Below are positions 6,064-13,168 of a DNA stretch of 13,781 nt, in pieces. The stretch is from positions 1-13,781 of the forward strand of contig JBBQZL010000049.1 in the NCBI GenBank assembly GCA_038207745.1. Reading direction: 5' to 3'. The notes under the pieces are model-generated. The model was not told where the DNA came from. It saw nothing but the letters and a program-made list of their open reading frames with translations, and made no database searches. This DNA comes from JBBQZL01 sp038207745 (GTDB taxonomy: Bacteria; Actinomycetota; Thermoleophilia; Solirubrobacterales; 70-9). Position numbers and translations under genes: made by a program. Each line of letters opens with the position of its first letter. Positions within the stretch are counted from its first letter, which is position 1.

Positions 6064-7302
6064 GTGGATTTCGAGTACCGACGGGGGCTGATCGAGACGC
6101 TCTGCTCTTTCGATGGTCGAACGGCCGGCACCGATGCCGAGCGGCGCGCGGCCAACTGGCTCGCTGGAGCGCTGGCCGAACCGGGACGAGCCGTAGCCGT
6201 CGAGCCGACCCATGTCCGGCCCGACCAGTCGCTGGTCATCTCGCTGCACGCCCTGCTTGCCGTGGTCGGCGGAGTCGTTGCGGTCGCCGTACCCGTCGCC
6301 GGCTTCGCGATCATCCTTTTCACCGCCGCGTCGCTATATCTCGATCAAGGTGGCAGGCTCTTTCTGCTCCGCAGAGTCTTCTTCCGGCGCGCATCGCAGA
6401 ATGTGGTCTCGAGACCGAGGGGAATCGGCGGACGGGGCGGGTCCGGCGGGCAAGGCGGAGCAGCCAAGCCTGTGGTTGTCCTGTCCGCCCACTACGACTC
6501 GCCCCGGACCGGGCTGGCCTTCGGACCCCGTCCTGTGGCAAGGGCGCGCCGCCTCTCCCCCCGGATGCGGCTCTTCTTCGCCCCGGTCCGCCTGATCTTC
6601 TGGCTCGGCATCGTTCCGCTGCTGCTGATCAGCGGAGCCCGGATGGCCGGTGCCCAGGGCGACTGGCTCTCGACCATCCAGCTCATTCCCACGGCGATCC
6701 TTCTGCTTGGGATCGCCCCCCTGATCGACATCCATCTCTCCCCCCCCTCACCAGGCGCATGCGACAACGCCTCGGGGGTGGCAGCGGTGATCTCAGCCGC
6801 CCGCGGACTCAAAGCTGACCCAATCGGGAATATCGATCTCTGGGTGTTGCTGACAGGCGCCGAGGAGAGCGGTTCGGAGGGAATGGCGGCATTTGTACGC
6901 AGCCATCGGGCTGAGCTTGCTGATCGCCGCGCCGCCTTCATCAACCTCGACTCGGTTGGCTTCGGCCGGATCCACTGCGTCACCGGCGAGGGTCCGGTGG
7001 CGACCACCGCACTCGACCGAGGCCTGATCGAGCTCTGCGAGCAGATCGCAACGGACCGGGATCTCGAACTTGGCAAGGTGAGGATCCCGATGCGCACAGA
7101 TGCGGTGGCCGCACAGGTTCGCGGCTTTTCGGCGATCTCCCTGATCGGCGCAGATGACGGTGTCGGATCCCCGCTCGCCCACACGCTGGGGGATCTGCCC
7201 GGGACGATCGACCACATCACCCTCGATGCGGCGACCGCGCTTGTGGTCGACCTGGTACGAGCGCTCGATGCAAAAGTGACCAGGTCCGCGGATCAGCTAT
7301 AA
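6064..7302 (+). CDS. Membrane-embedded M28-family zinc metallopeptidase
   Basis: Predicted 412-residue peptidase of the M28 (aminopeptidase Y/PSMA-like) family. The di-zinc site can be read in order: His143 and Asp145 in SAHYDS, bridging Asp234 in D-N-A-S-G, catalytic Glu267 and ligand Glu268 in T-G-A-E-E-S-G, Asp296 in N-L-D-S-V-G, and probably His373 in AHTLGD. All expected ligands are present, so activity is likely. A hydrophobic stretch at about 57-93 can hold two helices. Two more (about 171-191 and 206-224) fall inside the catalytic domain, between the first and second zinc ligands. A Gly-rich insert (about 120-133) precedes the catalytic core. There is no signal peptide. The GTG start sits 6 nt after GATAAT; no SD is seen. 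It may act on peptides at the cytoplasmic or outer membrane face; the substrate is unknown. It lies 10 bp upstream of the acetoacetyl-CoA synthetase gene, with possible co-transcription. Confidence 0.87.
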   Translation: MDFEYRRGLIETLCSFDGRTAGTDAERRAANWLAGALAEPGRAVAVEPTHVRPDQSLVISLHALLAVVGGVVAVAVPVAGFAIILFTAASLYLDQGGRLFLLRRVFFRRASQNVVSRPRGIGGRGGSGGQGGAAKPVVVLSAHYDSPRTGLAFGPRPVARARRLSPRMRLFFAPVRLIFWLGIVPLLLISGARMAGAQGDWLSTIQLIPTAILLLGIAPLIDIHLSPPSPGACDNASGVAAVISAARGLKADPIGNIDLWVLLTGAEESGSEGMAAFVRSHRAELADRRAAFINLDSVGFGRIHCVTGEGPVATTALDRGLIELCEQIATDRDLELGKVRIPMRTDAVAAQVRGFSAISLIGADDGVGSPLAHTLGDLPGTIDHITLDAATALVVDLVRALDAKVTRSADQL

Positions 7303-7303
7303 G
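7298..7303 (+). promoter_or_regulatory. Candidate internal -10 for acetoacetyl-CoA synthetase gene
   Basis: TATAAG overlaps the TAA stop of the peptidase gene and ends 9 nt before the GTG at 7313. GTGACC (7276-7281) lies 16 bp upstream as a possible -35. The gene could therefore be transcribed separately from the peptidase gene, without a leader or nearly so. Confidence 0.3.
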
Positions 7304-7312
7304 AGCCAGCCT

Positions 7313-9334
7313 GTGACCTCCTCTCGATCAGACCCGGATTCGTCGCCCCCCGCGAGCGAGCCAGAGATGCTCTGGCAGCCGTCCGCCGAGATGATCCAGC
7401 GCTCGCGGATGGCCGAGTACATGCGGTGGCTGCGAGACGAGCGCGACCTGGAGTTCACCGACTACGGCTCACTCTGGCAGTGGTCGGTCGGCAACATCGA
7501 CCAATTCTGGGGATCGATCTGGGACTTCTTCGAGGTGATCTCGGACGCCGGCTATGAGACCGTTCTCGCGAGCCGCGAGATGCCGGGCGCCGAGTGGTTC
7601 ACCGAGACAAGGCTCAACTATGCCGAGCACATCTTCAGGGACCGGAACCCCCGTGAGACGGCGATCCTCCACAGCTCCGAGATCCGCGGGCTCGCCGAGT
7701 TGAACTGGGGCGAGCTCGAGGAGCAGGTGGCGGCGGTGGCCGCGGGCCTCATAGGGCTTGGCGTGGTGCCCGGCGATCGGGTCGTCGCATACATCCCGAA
7801 CATCCCCGAGGCAATCGTCGCCTTTCTGGCCGCTGCGAGCATCGGCGCGACATGGTCGAGCTGCTCGCCCGATTTCGGCGCGGCAAGCGTCACCGACCGC
7901 TTCGCCCAGGTCGAGCCCAAGGTGCTGTTCGCGGTCGACGGCTACCGCTACGGCGGCAGGGACTTTGACCGCCGTGACGTGATCGCCGGCCTCCAGGGGG
8001 CGATGCCGAGCCTGGTCAAGACCGTGCTCCTCCCATATCTCGACACCGCGGCGACGGGCGAGGGACTTCGCGAGACGATCACCTGGGACGAGCTGACCGA
8101 GACGGGCGGTGGAGTCGATCTGAGCTTTGAGCGCGTTCCCTTCGAGCATCCGCTCTGGGTCCTCTACTCCTCAGGCACGACGGGCCTTCCCAAGGCGATC
8201 GTCCAGAGCCAGGGCGGAATCCTGCTCGAGCACCTGAAGAAACTCAATCTTCATGTCGATGCCCACCAGGGCGACCGGATCTTCTGGTTCACGACGACCG
8301 GCTGGATGATGTGGAACTTCCTGGTCTCCGGGCTCCTGACCAGGGCGGCAATCGTCCTCTACGACGGCAGCCCCGGACATCCCGGCATGGACGTGCTCTG
8401 GGAGCTTGCCGAGACGGCAGAGGTGACCTGCTTCGGAACCAGCGCCAGCTACATCGCCGCCTGCATGAAGGCAGGCGTCGAGCCCGGAAGGGGGCGTGAC
8501 CTTTCGAGGCTTCGCGCGATCGGTTCCACCGGCTCGCCCCTGTCACCAGAGGGCTTCGATTGGATCTACGAACAGATCGGGTCCGACACCTGGCTCTTCT
8601 CGACCAGCGGCGGGACGGATCTCTGCACCGCTTTTGTCGGCGGGGTTCCGATCCTTCCCGTATACCGCGGAGAAATCCAGGCTCGCGCACTCGGCGCAAA
8701 GGTCGAGGCCTGGGACGAGGAGGGCCACCCCGTGATCGACGAGGTCGGCGAGCTCGTGGTCGCCGAACCGATGCCCTCGATGCCGGTCTTCTTCTGGGGC
8801 GACGAGGACGGCTCGCGCTACCGTGAGAGCTACTTCGAGCTCTTCCCCGGCGCCTGGCGCCATGGCGACTGGATCGAGATCACCTCACGCGGCACCGCGA
8901 TCATCTACGGCCGCTCCGATTCGACGATCAACCGCCAGGGCGTCCGGATGGGGACCAGCGAGATCTACCGGGCGGTGCATGGGGTTCCGGAGATCGTCGA
9001 CGCTCTGGTGGTCGACATTCCACGAGAAGGCACAGAAGGCTGGATGCCGCTCTTCGTCGTGCTTGCCCCGGGTGCCGAACTGAACGATGACCTGCGCCGC
9101 GAACTCGCCGGCCGGATCCGGCGGCAGTGCTCGCCGAGGCACGTGCCGAACGAGGTCTTCGCGATCAAGGAGGTTCCCCGCACCCTGAGCGGCAAGATCC
9201 TCGAGGTACCGGTGAAGCGGATCCTGATGGGAACGCCGGTTGAGAAGGCGGCAAGCAGAGACTCGATGGCCAATCCCGGGTCACTCGACTTCTTCGTCGA
9301 TCTGGCCGCAACGCTCGAGGAATCCCAGGCCTAG
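7313..9334 (+). CDS. aacS: Acetoacetyl-CoA synthetase (acetoacetate-CoA ligase)
   Basis: Predicted 673-residue ANL-superfamily adenylating enzyme. It converts acetoacetate, ATP and CoA to acetoacetyl-CoA, AMP and PPi in the cytoplasm. The N-terminal block with FTDYGSLWQWSV and the following FWGSIWDFF are typical of acetoacetyl-/acetyl-CoA synthetase-type N-termini. The P-loop-like adenylation motif SSGTTGLPK is at 286-294, and the W-M-M-W-N stretch in the core is characteristic of the acetoacetate enzyme. The C-terminal P-R-T-L-S-G-K carries the catalytic lysine at 628. Length (family about 650-670) and all motifs are intact. The GTG start lies 10 bp after the peptidase stop; the N-terminal 20 residues are Ser/Pro-rich and a later start cannot be excluded. 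Together with the 3-hydroxybutyryl-CoA dehydrogenase on the opposite strand it fits use of acetoacetate/3-hydroxybutyrate (ketone or PHB turnover). Acetyl- or propionyl-CoA synthetase is less likely. Confidence 0.93.
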   Translation: MTSSRSDPDSSPPASEPEMLWQPSAEMIQRSRMAEYMRWLRDERDLEFTDYGSLWQWSVGNIDQFWGSIWDFFEVISDAGYETVLASREMPGAEWFTETRLNYAEHIFRDRNPRETAILHSSEIRGLAELNWGELEEQVAAVAAGLIGLGVVPGDRVVAYIPNIPEAIVAFLAAASIGATWSSCSPDFGAASVTDRFAQVEPKVLFAVDGYRYGGRDFDRRDVIAGLQGAMPSLVKTVLLPYLDTAATGEGLRETITWDELTETGGGVDLSFERVPFEHPLWVLYSSGTTGLPKAIVQSQGGILLEHLKKLNLHVDAHQGDRIFWFTTTGWMMWNFLVSGLLTRAAIVLYDGSPGHPGMDVLWELAETAEVTCFGTSASYIAACMKAGVEPGRGRDLSRLRAIGSTGSPLSPEGFDWIYEQIGSDTWLFSTSGGTDLCTAFVGGVPILPVYRGEIQARALGAKVEAWDEEGHPVIDEVGELVVAEPMPSMPVFFWGDEDGSRYRESYFELFPGAWRHGDWIEITSRGTAIIYGRSDSTINRQGVRMGTSEIYRAVHGVPEIVDALVVDIPREGTEGWMPLFVVLAPGAELNDDLRRELAGRIRRQCSPRHVPNEVFAIKEVPRTLSGKILEVPVKRILMGTPVEKAASRDSMANPGSLDFFVDLAATLEESQA

Positions 9335-10206
9335 AGCGGCTCTGCTTCGCGGTCGACGATGGTCAGGCCGGCGGTGAGGATGCCCGCGAGCGCTGCCATG
9401 GCCAGGACCGCGGCCACCGCGCTGTGATGCGAGTCGAGGTAGTTGACCATCCGCGAGGCCCGGTTGCCGGTGCTGAGCACGATCGAACCCGCCAGGACCA
9501 GGAAGCCGGCACCGACAAGCAGGATCGAGCTGAGCGGAAACTCGCCGGGGGCCGGCGCGACGACTTCTTGTCGCGGATCTACGGCGAGAGGCGGTTTCCG
9601 GACCTCCGCCCATCGGAGTCCGGCAATGGCGACGAAACCGAAGCCGGTCGCGCAGAGCATCCCGCCGAGGACGTCGCTCGGGAAATGCCAGGCCAGGATG
9701 ACCAGCCCAACCGAGAGGAGGACGGCGTAGGCGGCGCCGAGAATCGCAGCGAGAGTTCGCCGATCTGGCGGGGCGATGATCACCGCCGCGACAGCGGCGG
9801 ACATCGCCGCCGTCGCGTGACCGCTCGGGAAGGCCTCGGGGCCGACCGAGCCGACCGGCCCGGGGACATATCTGGGGTGGGAGAGCACGACTTTGAGGAC
9901 CTGGGTCGTGACGTTCGCGATCAAGGCTGCGCCGAGCGCCGCCGCCACCTCCCTCCTGCGCCCGCGCCTCAGTCCGTACCAGGCGAGTAGGGCCAGAATC
10001 ACCAGCAGACCCGCCGCGTCCCCAGCGTGGGTGATCGAGTTGTAGGTGCGATCGATCTTTGGGCGGCTGAGCTCCGCAAGCCCCCCCATCGCCGAGACGT
10101 CGAGGCGCTCGAGCGGGCCGGACTTGTAGGCGAAGAAGCCGACAATCACCATGCCCAAGAAACACAAGACGGCCCCGATCACGGGACCCTTGACCACCGA
10201 TCTCAT
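9331..10206 (-). CDS. PAP2-family membrane phosphatase
   Basis: Predicted 291-residue polytopic membrane protein of the type 2 phosphatidic acid phosphatase superfamily, which dephosphorylates lipid phosphates or undecaprenyl pyrophosphate at the membrane surface. Motif 1 is K105-x6-R112-Y (Y instead of the usual P). Motif 2 is the complete P-S-G-H (127-130) with the catalytic acid His. Motif 3 keeps His174 and Asp178 (W-H-F-P-S-D-V-L-G-G), but the usual S-R six to seven residues before the His is replaced by Gly167-Leu168. About six core helices are followed by two extra ones (about 225-245, 262-283). ATG start; a TAGCGT lies 6 nt upstream on the minus strand, and no SD longer than GGGG is present. 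It is transcribed convergently with the acetoacetyl-CoA synthetase gene and shares its stop tetramer CTAG. Activity is uncertain because of the motif-3 change. Confidence 0.88.
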   Translation of the reverse strand: MRSVVKGPVIGAVLCFLGMVIVGFFAYKSGPLERLDVSAMGGLAELSRPKIDRTYNSITHAGDAAGLLVILALLAWYGLRRGRRREVAAALGAALIANVTTQVLKVVLSHPRYVPGPVGSVGPEAFPSGHATAAMSAAVAAVIIAPPDRRTLAAILGAAYAVLLSVGLVILAWHFPSDVLGGMLCATGFGFVAIAGLRWAEVRKPPLAVDPRQEVVAPAPGEFPLSSILLVGAGFLVLAGSIVLSTGNRASRMVNYLDSHHSAVAAVLAMAALAGILTAGLTIVDREAEPL

Positions 10207-10212
10207 CCCCAG

Positions 10213-10218
10213 ACGCTA
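10213..10218 (-). promoter_or_regulatory. Candidate leaderless -10 for the PAP2 gene
   Basis: On the minus strand TAGCGT (TANNNT type) ends 6 nt before the ATG at 10206. No -35 match was found, so this is weak. The PAP2 gene may instead be read through from the carboxylase gene 48 bp upstream. Confidence 0.25.
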
Positions 10219-10254
10219 GCGAGGTCAGGCTCCGGCCCGGCGGATACTCGTCGA

Positions 10255-11799
10255 TCAGGCCGGGGTGATCGGGTTGCGCCGCTCTGAGAAGGAGCGATCC
10301 CGATCGACCAGCAGCGAGAAGCGCCGGATCAGGTCCGCGCGGAGGTCCGCCGGCTCGACGATCGCGTCGACGACCATCTCCGAGGCCAGATGCAGGATGT
10401 CGATCCCGGCCGCGTACTCCTCGCGTTTCGCCGCCACAAAGGCGTCGCGCTCGTCGGCGTCCTCGATTGCCTGGATCTGGTTGTAGAAGACCGCGTTGAC
10501 CGCTGCCTGCGGGCCCATCACGGCGATCGATGCGCTCGGCAGCGCGATCGATGCGTCGGGGCCGAAGGCCGGGCCCGCCATCGCGTACAGCCCTGCTCCG
10601 TAGGCCTTGCGGACAACCACCGAGATCTTCGGGACGGTCGCCTCGGAGACGGCGCTGATCATCTTTGCGCCGTGGCGGATGATGCCCTCACGCTCAACCA
10701 CGGTCCCGATCATGAATCCGGGCACATCGGCAAGAAAGAGAAGCGGGATGTTGAAGGCGTTGCAGGTCTGGATGAAGCGGGCCGACTTGTCAGCCGAGTC
10801 ACCGAACAACACGCCGCCCTTCTGGCGCGGCTGGCTGGCGACGATTCCGATCACCTGGCCATCGAGCCGCGCATAGCCGACGATGATCTCCTTCGCCCAC
10901 CGCTCATGAACCTGGAGCAGGGTGTCGGCGTCGAGAAGCGAGGCGAGCAGATCACGCATGTCGAAGGGCTTGTTCTCATCAGCGGGAATTATTGAGGCGA
11001 TCGGAGTGTCGGACGACGGCGAAACCGCTTCGATCGGCGCCGGTGCGACGCTCCAGTTCCCGGGCATGAAGCCGAGGTACCGCTTGCCGAGATCGATCGC
11101 GTCCTCGTCTGTCCTGGCCAGAAAATGCCCGCATCCCGAGACACCGGTGTGCATCTTGGCTCCACCGAGCTCCTCGAGCGTGACCTGCTCGCCGATCACC
11201 ATCTCCGCCATCCGCGGCGACCCCAGATACATCGAGGCATTGCCCTGGCGCATGATCACCACATCGCAGAATGCCGGTATGTAGGCGCCGCCGGCGGCAC
11301 TCGGGCCGAAGAGGATGCAGACCTGCGGCACCTGGCCCGAGAGCTTGACCTCGTTGAAGAAGATCCGGCCCGCGCCACGCCGGCCCGGGAACATCTGCAC
11401 CTGGTCGGTGATCCGGGCGCCGGCGGAATCGACCAGATAGATCATCGGGATCCGCAGCTTCAGAGCCTGCTCCTGGATCCTGAGGATCTTCTCGACCGTC
11501 TTCGGGCCCCACGAGCCGGCCTTCACGGTCGGGTCGTTGGCCATCAGTGCGACCCGGCGCCCCTCGATCCGCGCGAGGCCGGTCACCACGCCATCGGCGC
11601 CGAGACCCTCCTGGTCCCAGTTGGCGAGCAGTGCCTCCTCAGCGAAGGAATCAGCGTCGACCAGGCGGGCAACCCGGTCGCGAACGGGCATCTTGCCCTG
11701 CTCGGCCGTCTTCTCGTGGTGGCGCTCGGGCCCACCTCCGAGTGCCGCCTCGAGAGCCGCCTCGAAGTCGGCCGGCGTCAGATCACCCTGATCGCTCAT
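10255..11799 (-). CDS. Acyl-CoA carboxylase beta subunit (carboxyltransferase)
   Basis: Predicted 514-residue cytoplasmic carboxyltransferase subunit. It moves the carboxyl group from carboxybiotin to an acyl-CoA (propionyl-, methylcrotonyl-, acetyl- or related). Two crotonase-fold halves are visible. The first contains D-S-A-G-A-R-I (124-130) and the oxyanion-forming G-P-S-A-A-G-G-A-Y (165-173). The second contains D-V-P-G-F-M-I-G (358-365) and K-A-Y-G-A-G-L-Y-A-M-A-G (398-409). The A-G-G-A-Y-I-P-A form and the YGAG rather than YGGAY motif resemble methylcrotonyl-CoA carboxylase beta more than propionyl-CoA carboxylase, but the substrate should not be fixed from this. The partner biotin/biotin-carboxylase subunit is not in the window. 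It starts 21 bp after the 3-hydroxybutyryl-CoA dehydrogenase stop, which suggests one operon. The ATG has only a distant GGGAG, about 15 nt upstream. Confidence 0.92.
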   Translation of the reverse strand: MSDQGDLTPADFEAALEAALGGGPERHHEKTAEQGKMPVRDRVARLVDADSFAEEALLANWDQEGLGADGVVTGLARIEGRRVALMANDPTVKAGSWGPKTVEKILRIQEQALKLRIPMIYLVDSAGARITDQVQMFPGRRGAGRIFFNEVKLSGQVPQVCILFGPSAAGGAYIPAFCDVVIMRQGNASMYLGSPRMAEMVIGEQVTLEELGGAKMHTGVSGCGHFLARTDEDAIDLGKRYLGFMPGNWSVAPAPIEAVSPSSDTPIASIIPADENKPFDMRDLLASLLDADTLLQVHERWAKEIIVGYARLDGQVIGIVASQPRQKGGVLFGDSADKSARFIQTCNAFNIPLLFLADVPGFMIGTVVEREGIIRHGAKMISAVSEATVPKISVVVRKAYGAGLYAMAGPAFGPDASIALPSASIAVMGPQAAVNAVFYNQIQAIEDADERDAFVAAKREEYAAGIDILHLASEMVVDAIVEPADLRADLIRRFSLLVDRDRSFSERRNPITPA

Positions 11800-11820
11800 C
11801 TCGATGGCGCCAGGCTCCCG

Positions 11821-12705
11821 CTAGAGGCCTGGGTTGACGGCAACCGGCTTCTCGCCGGAGTAGTCGTAGAAACCACGGCCCGACTTGCGCCCGTAGAAGC
11901 CCGCCGCAACCATCTTGCGAAGCGTCGGGGGTGCCGCGAAGCGGCGCTCGCGGTACTCGTCGAACATCACGTCGCCGATCGCGGCCAGGGTGTCGAGTCC
12001 GACGAAGTCCGAGAGGGTCAACGGGCCCATCGGGTGTCCGGCGCCCGCGTTCATCGCCGCGTCGATCTGCTCGATCGTGCCGATCCCCTCCTCAAGCCCG
12101 CGAATTGCGTCGAACAGGGCCGGGACTAGCAGGCGGTTGACGATGAAACCGGCCTTGTCCCTGGCGTGGACAGTCGTCTTGCCGAGCTTCTCGCCGAACT
12201 CGAAGCCGACCTTCATCGTCTCCTCGGACGTGGTCACGGACTGGATCACCTCCAGCAGCGGCATCACCTGGACCGGATTGAAGAAGTGGAGGCCGAGGAA
12301 CTGCTCATCGCGGGTGGTTATGGCTGCCTGTTCGATCACCGGCAGCGAAGAGGTATTTGTTGCGAAGATCGCTTCGCGCTTGACGATCTGGTCAAGCTCG
12401 TGCCAAATCCGGAGCTTCAGATCGAGATCCTCGCTCGTTGCCTCAATGACCAAATCACAGTCGTGGAAATCGGAGAAATCAAGTACTCCGTGGATCCGGC
12501 CGAGCACCGCATCGGCCTCTGCCTGATCGATCTTGCCCTTCTCCACCGCGCGTGAAAGCTGCTTGGTGATCTTGCCGATCCCGCCGTCCAGCTTCTCCTG
12601 GGAAACCTCGCGGACGACCACGTCCCAGCCTGCCTGCGCACAGACCTGCGTGATGCCGTGTCCCATCAGGCCGCATCCCGCGACCCCCACCTTCTTGATC
12701 TCCAT
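11821..12705 (-). CDS. hbd: 3-hydroxybutyryl-CoA dehydrogenase
   Basis: Predicted 294-residue cytoplasmic NAD(P)-dependent dehydrogenase that interconverts 3-hydroxybutyryl-CoA and acetoacetyl-CoA. The Rossmann motif G10-C-G-L-M-G15 is N-terminal. The substrate-site segment N-T-S-S-L-P is at 117-122, and the catalytic dyad is His140 (L-G-L-H-F-F-N-P) with Glu152 (P-L-L-E-V-I). The C-terminal dimerisation domain contains F-I-V-N-R and the ending G-F-Y-G-R-K-S-G-R-G-F-Y-D-Y. The frame is open to an ATG at 12759, but I chose the ATG at 12705. It gives the family's usual length and opening (K-K-V-G-V-A-G), and GGAGG lies 10 nt upstream. The gene is followed after 21 bp by the carboxylase beta gene. 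Its product or substrate, acetoacetyl-CoA, is what the nearby acetoacetyl-CoA synthetase makes. Confidence 0.94.
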   Translation of the reverse strand: MEIKKVGVAGCGLMGHGITQVCAQAGWDVVVREVSQEKLDGGIGKITKQLSRAVEKGKIDQAEADAVLGRIHGVLDFSDFHDCDLVIEATSEDLDLKLRIWHELDQIVKREAIFATNTSSLPVIEQAAITTRDEQFLGLHFFNPVQVMPLLEVIQSVTTSEETMKVGFEFGEKLGKTTVHARDKAGFIVNRLLVPALFDAIRGLEEGIGTIEQIDAAMNAGAGHPMGPLTLSDFVGLDTLAAIGDVMFDEYRERRFAAPPTLRKMVAAGFYGRKSGRGFYDYSGEKPVAVNPGL

Positions 12706-12715
12706 CGAGTCCAGC

Positions 12716-12720
12716 CCTCC
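12716..12720 (-). promoter_or_regulatory. Shine-Dalgarno that fixes the dehydrogenase start
   Basis: On the minus strand GGAGG (part of GGAGGG) is followed by 10 nt and ATG at 12705. This supports the internal ATG over the upstream ATG at 12759, which has no SD. Confidence 0.65.
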
Positions 12721-12778
12721 TGCTTGGTTCCACCCCGGGCCGTTCCCGGCGCTCGGCATGGCAGCCTACAGAGGGAGG

Positions 12779-13156
12779 CTAGGCCTCCGCCGCTTCGAGC
12801 AGGGCCCGCATCTTCTCGGCAAGCGCCTGCAGTCCGCTCATCGGCCTCACCATCACGATCATCTCGCGGATCAGGCCATCATCGCCGTAGCGAAGGATGT
12901 CGACTCCCTGGACGTCCCTGCCACCGGCTCTTGCCTCGAACATCAGCACCGCCGTATCGCCTGTCTCAACCTGTTCCACGTAGTGAAAGTCCTCGAACAC
13001 GGTCACGACGGCGCCGAGCAGCACCAGCAGCGCATCCCGGCCCTCGTATGGCCGATAGACGACCGGGCTGCGAAAGGTCACGTCCTCGGCAAAGAGGTCG
13101 GCGGCCGAACCGAAGTCCTTCGATTCAGCCGCCTTCCTGAATGCGTCGCTCTTCAT
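12779..13156 (-). CDS. NTF2/SnoaL-like domain protein
   Basis: Predicted 125-residue single-domain protein with the cone-shaped NTF2-like (SnoaL) fold. The pattern is an N-terminal helix (F-R-K-A-A-E-S-K-D), then L-F-A-E-D-V-T-F-R-S-P-V, then a helix with G-R-D-A-L-L-V-L-L, then strands D-F-H-Y-V-E-Q-V, T-A-V-L-M-F-E-A-R and V-D-I-L-R-Y, and a last strand I-V-M-V-R-P. Members are small isomerases, hydrolases or ligand-binding proteins of very diverse function; no catalytic residues can be assigned. It begins 12 bp after the adenosylhomocysteinase stop on the same strand, so it is probably co-transcribed, although a link to the methyl cycle is inference only. It has a clear ATG but no SD, which fits translational coupling to the upstream gene. 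Confidence 0.8.
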   Translation of the reverse strand: MKSDAFRKAAESKDFGSAADLFAEDVTFRSPVVYRPYEGRDALLVLLGAVVTVFEDFHYVEQVETGDTAVLMFEARAGGRDVQGVDILRYGDDGLIREMIVMVRPMSGLQALAEKMRALLEAAEA

Positions 13157-13168
13157 CGGAGAGGCTGC

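Noticed and set aside
9281..10165. A 294-codon minus-strand frame overlapping the PAP2 gene
   Set aside because: It is Arg/Gly/Pro-rich without hydrophobic helices; the competing frame has PSGH and clear membrane segments.
11125..12129. A 334-codon + strand open frame across the carboxylase and dehydrogenase genes
   Set aside because: It is antisense to two strongly supported enzymes, has an Arg/Leu/Asp-rich composition and no recognisable motif.
12706..12759. N-terminal extension of hbd to the ATG at 12759
   Set aside because: The 18 extra residues are not typical of the family, there is no SD, and a TAGGCT lies only 3 nt upstream. The ATG at 12705 has GGAGG at a good distance.
12727..12760. 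CCGGG/CCCGG hairpin between the NTF2-like gene and hbd as a terminator
   Set aside because: The stem is short and GC-only with no T-run; chance occurrence is likely at this base composition.
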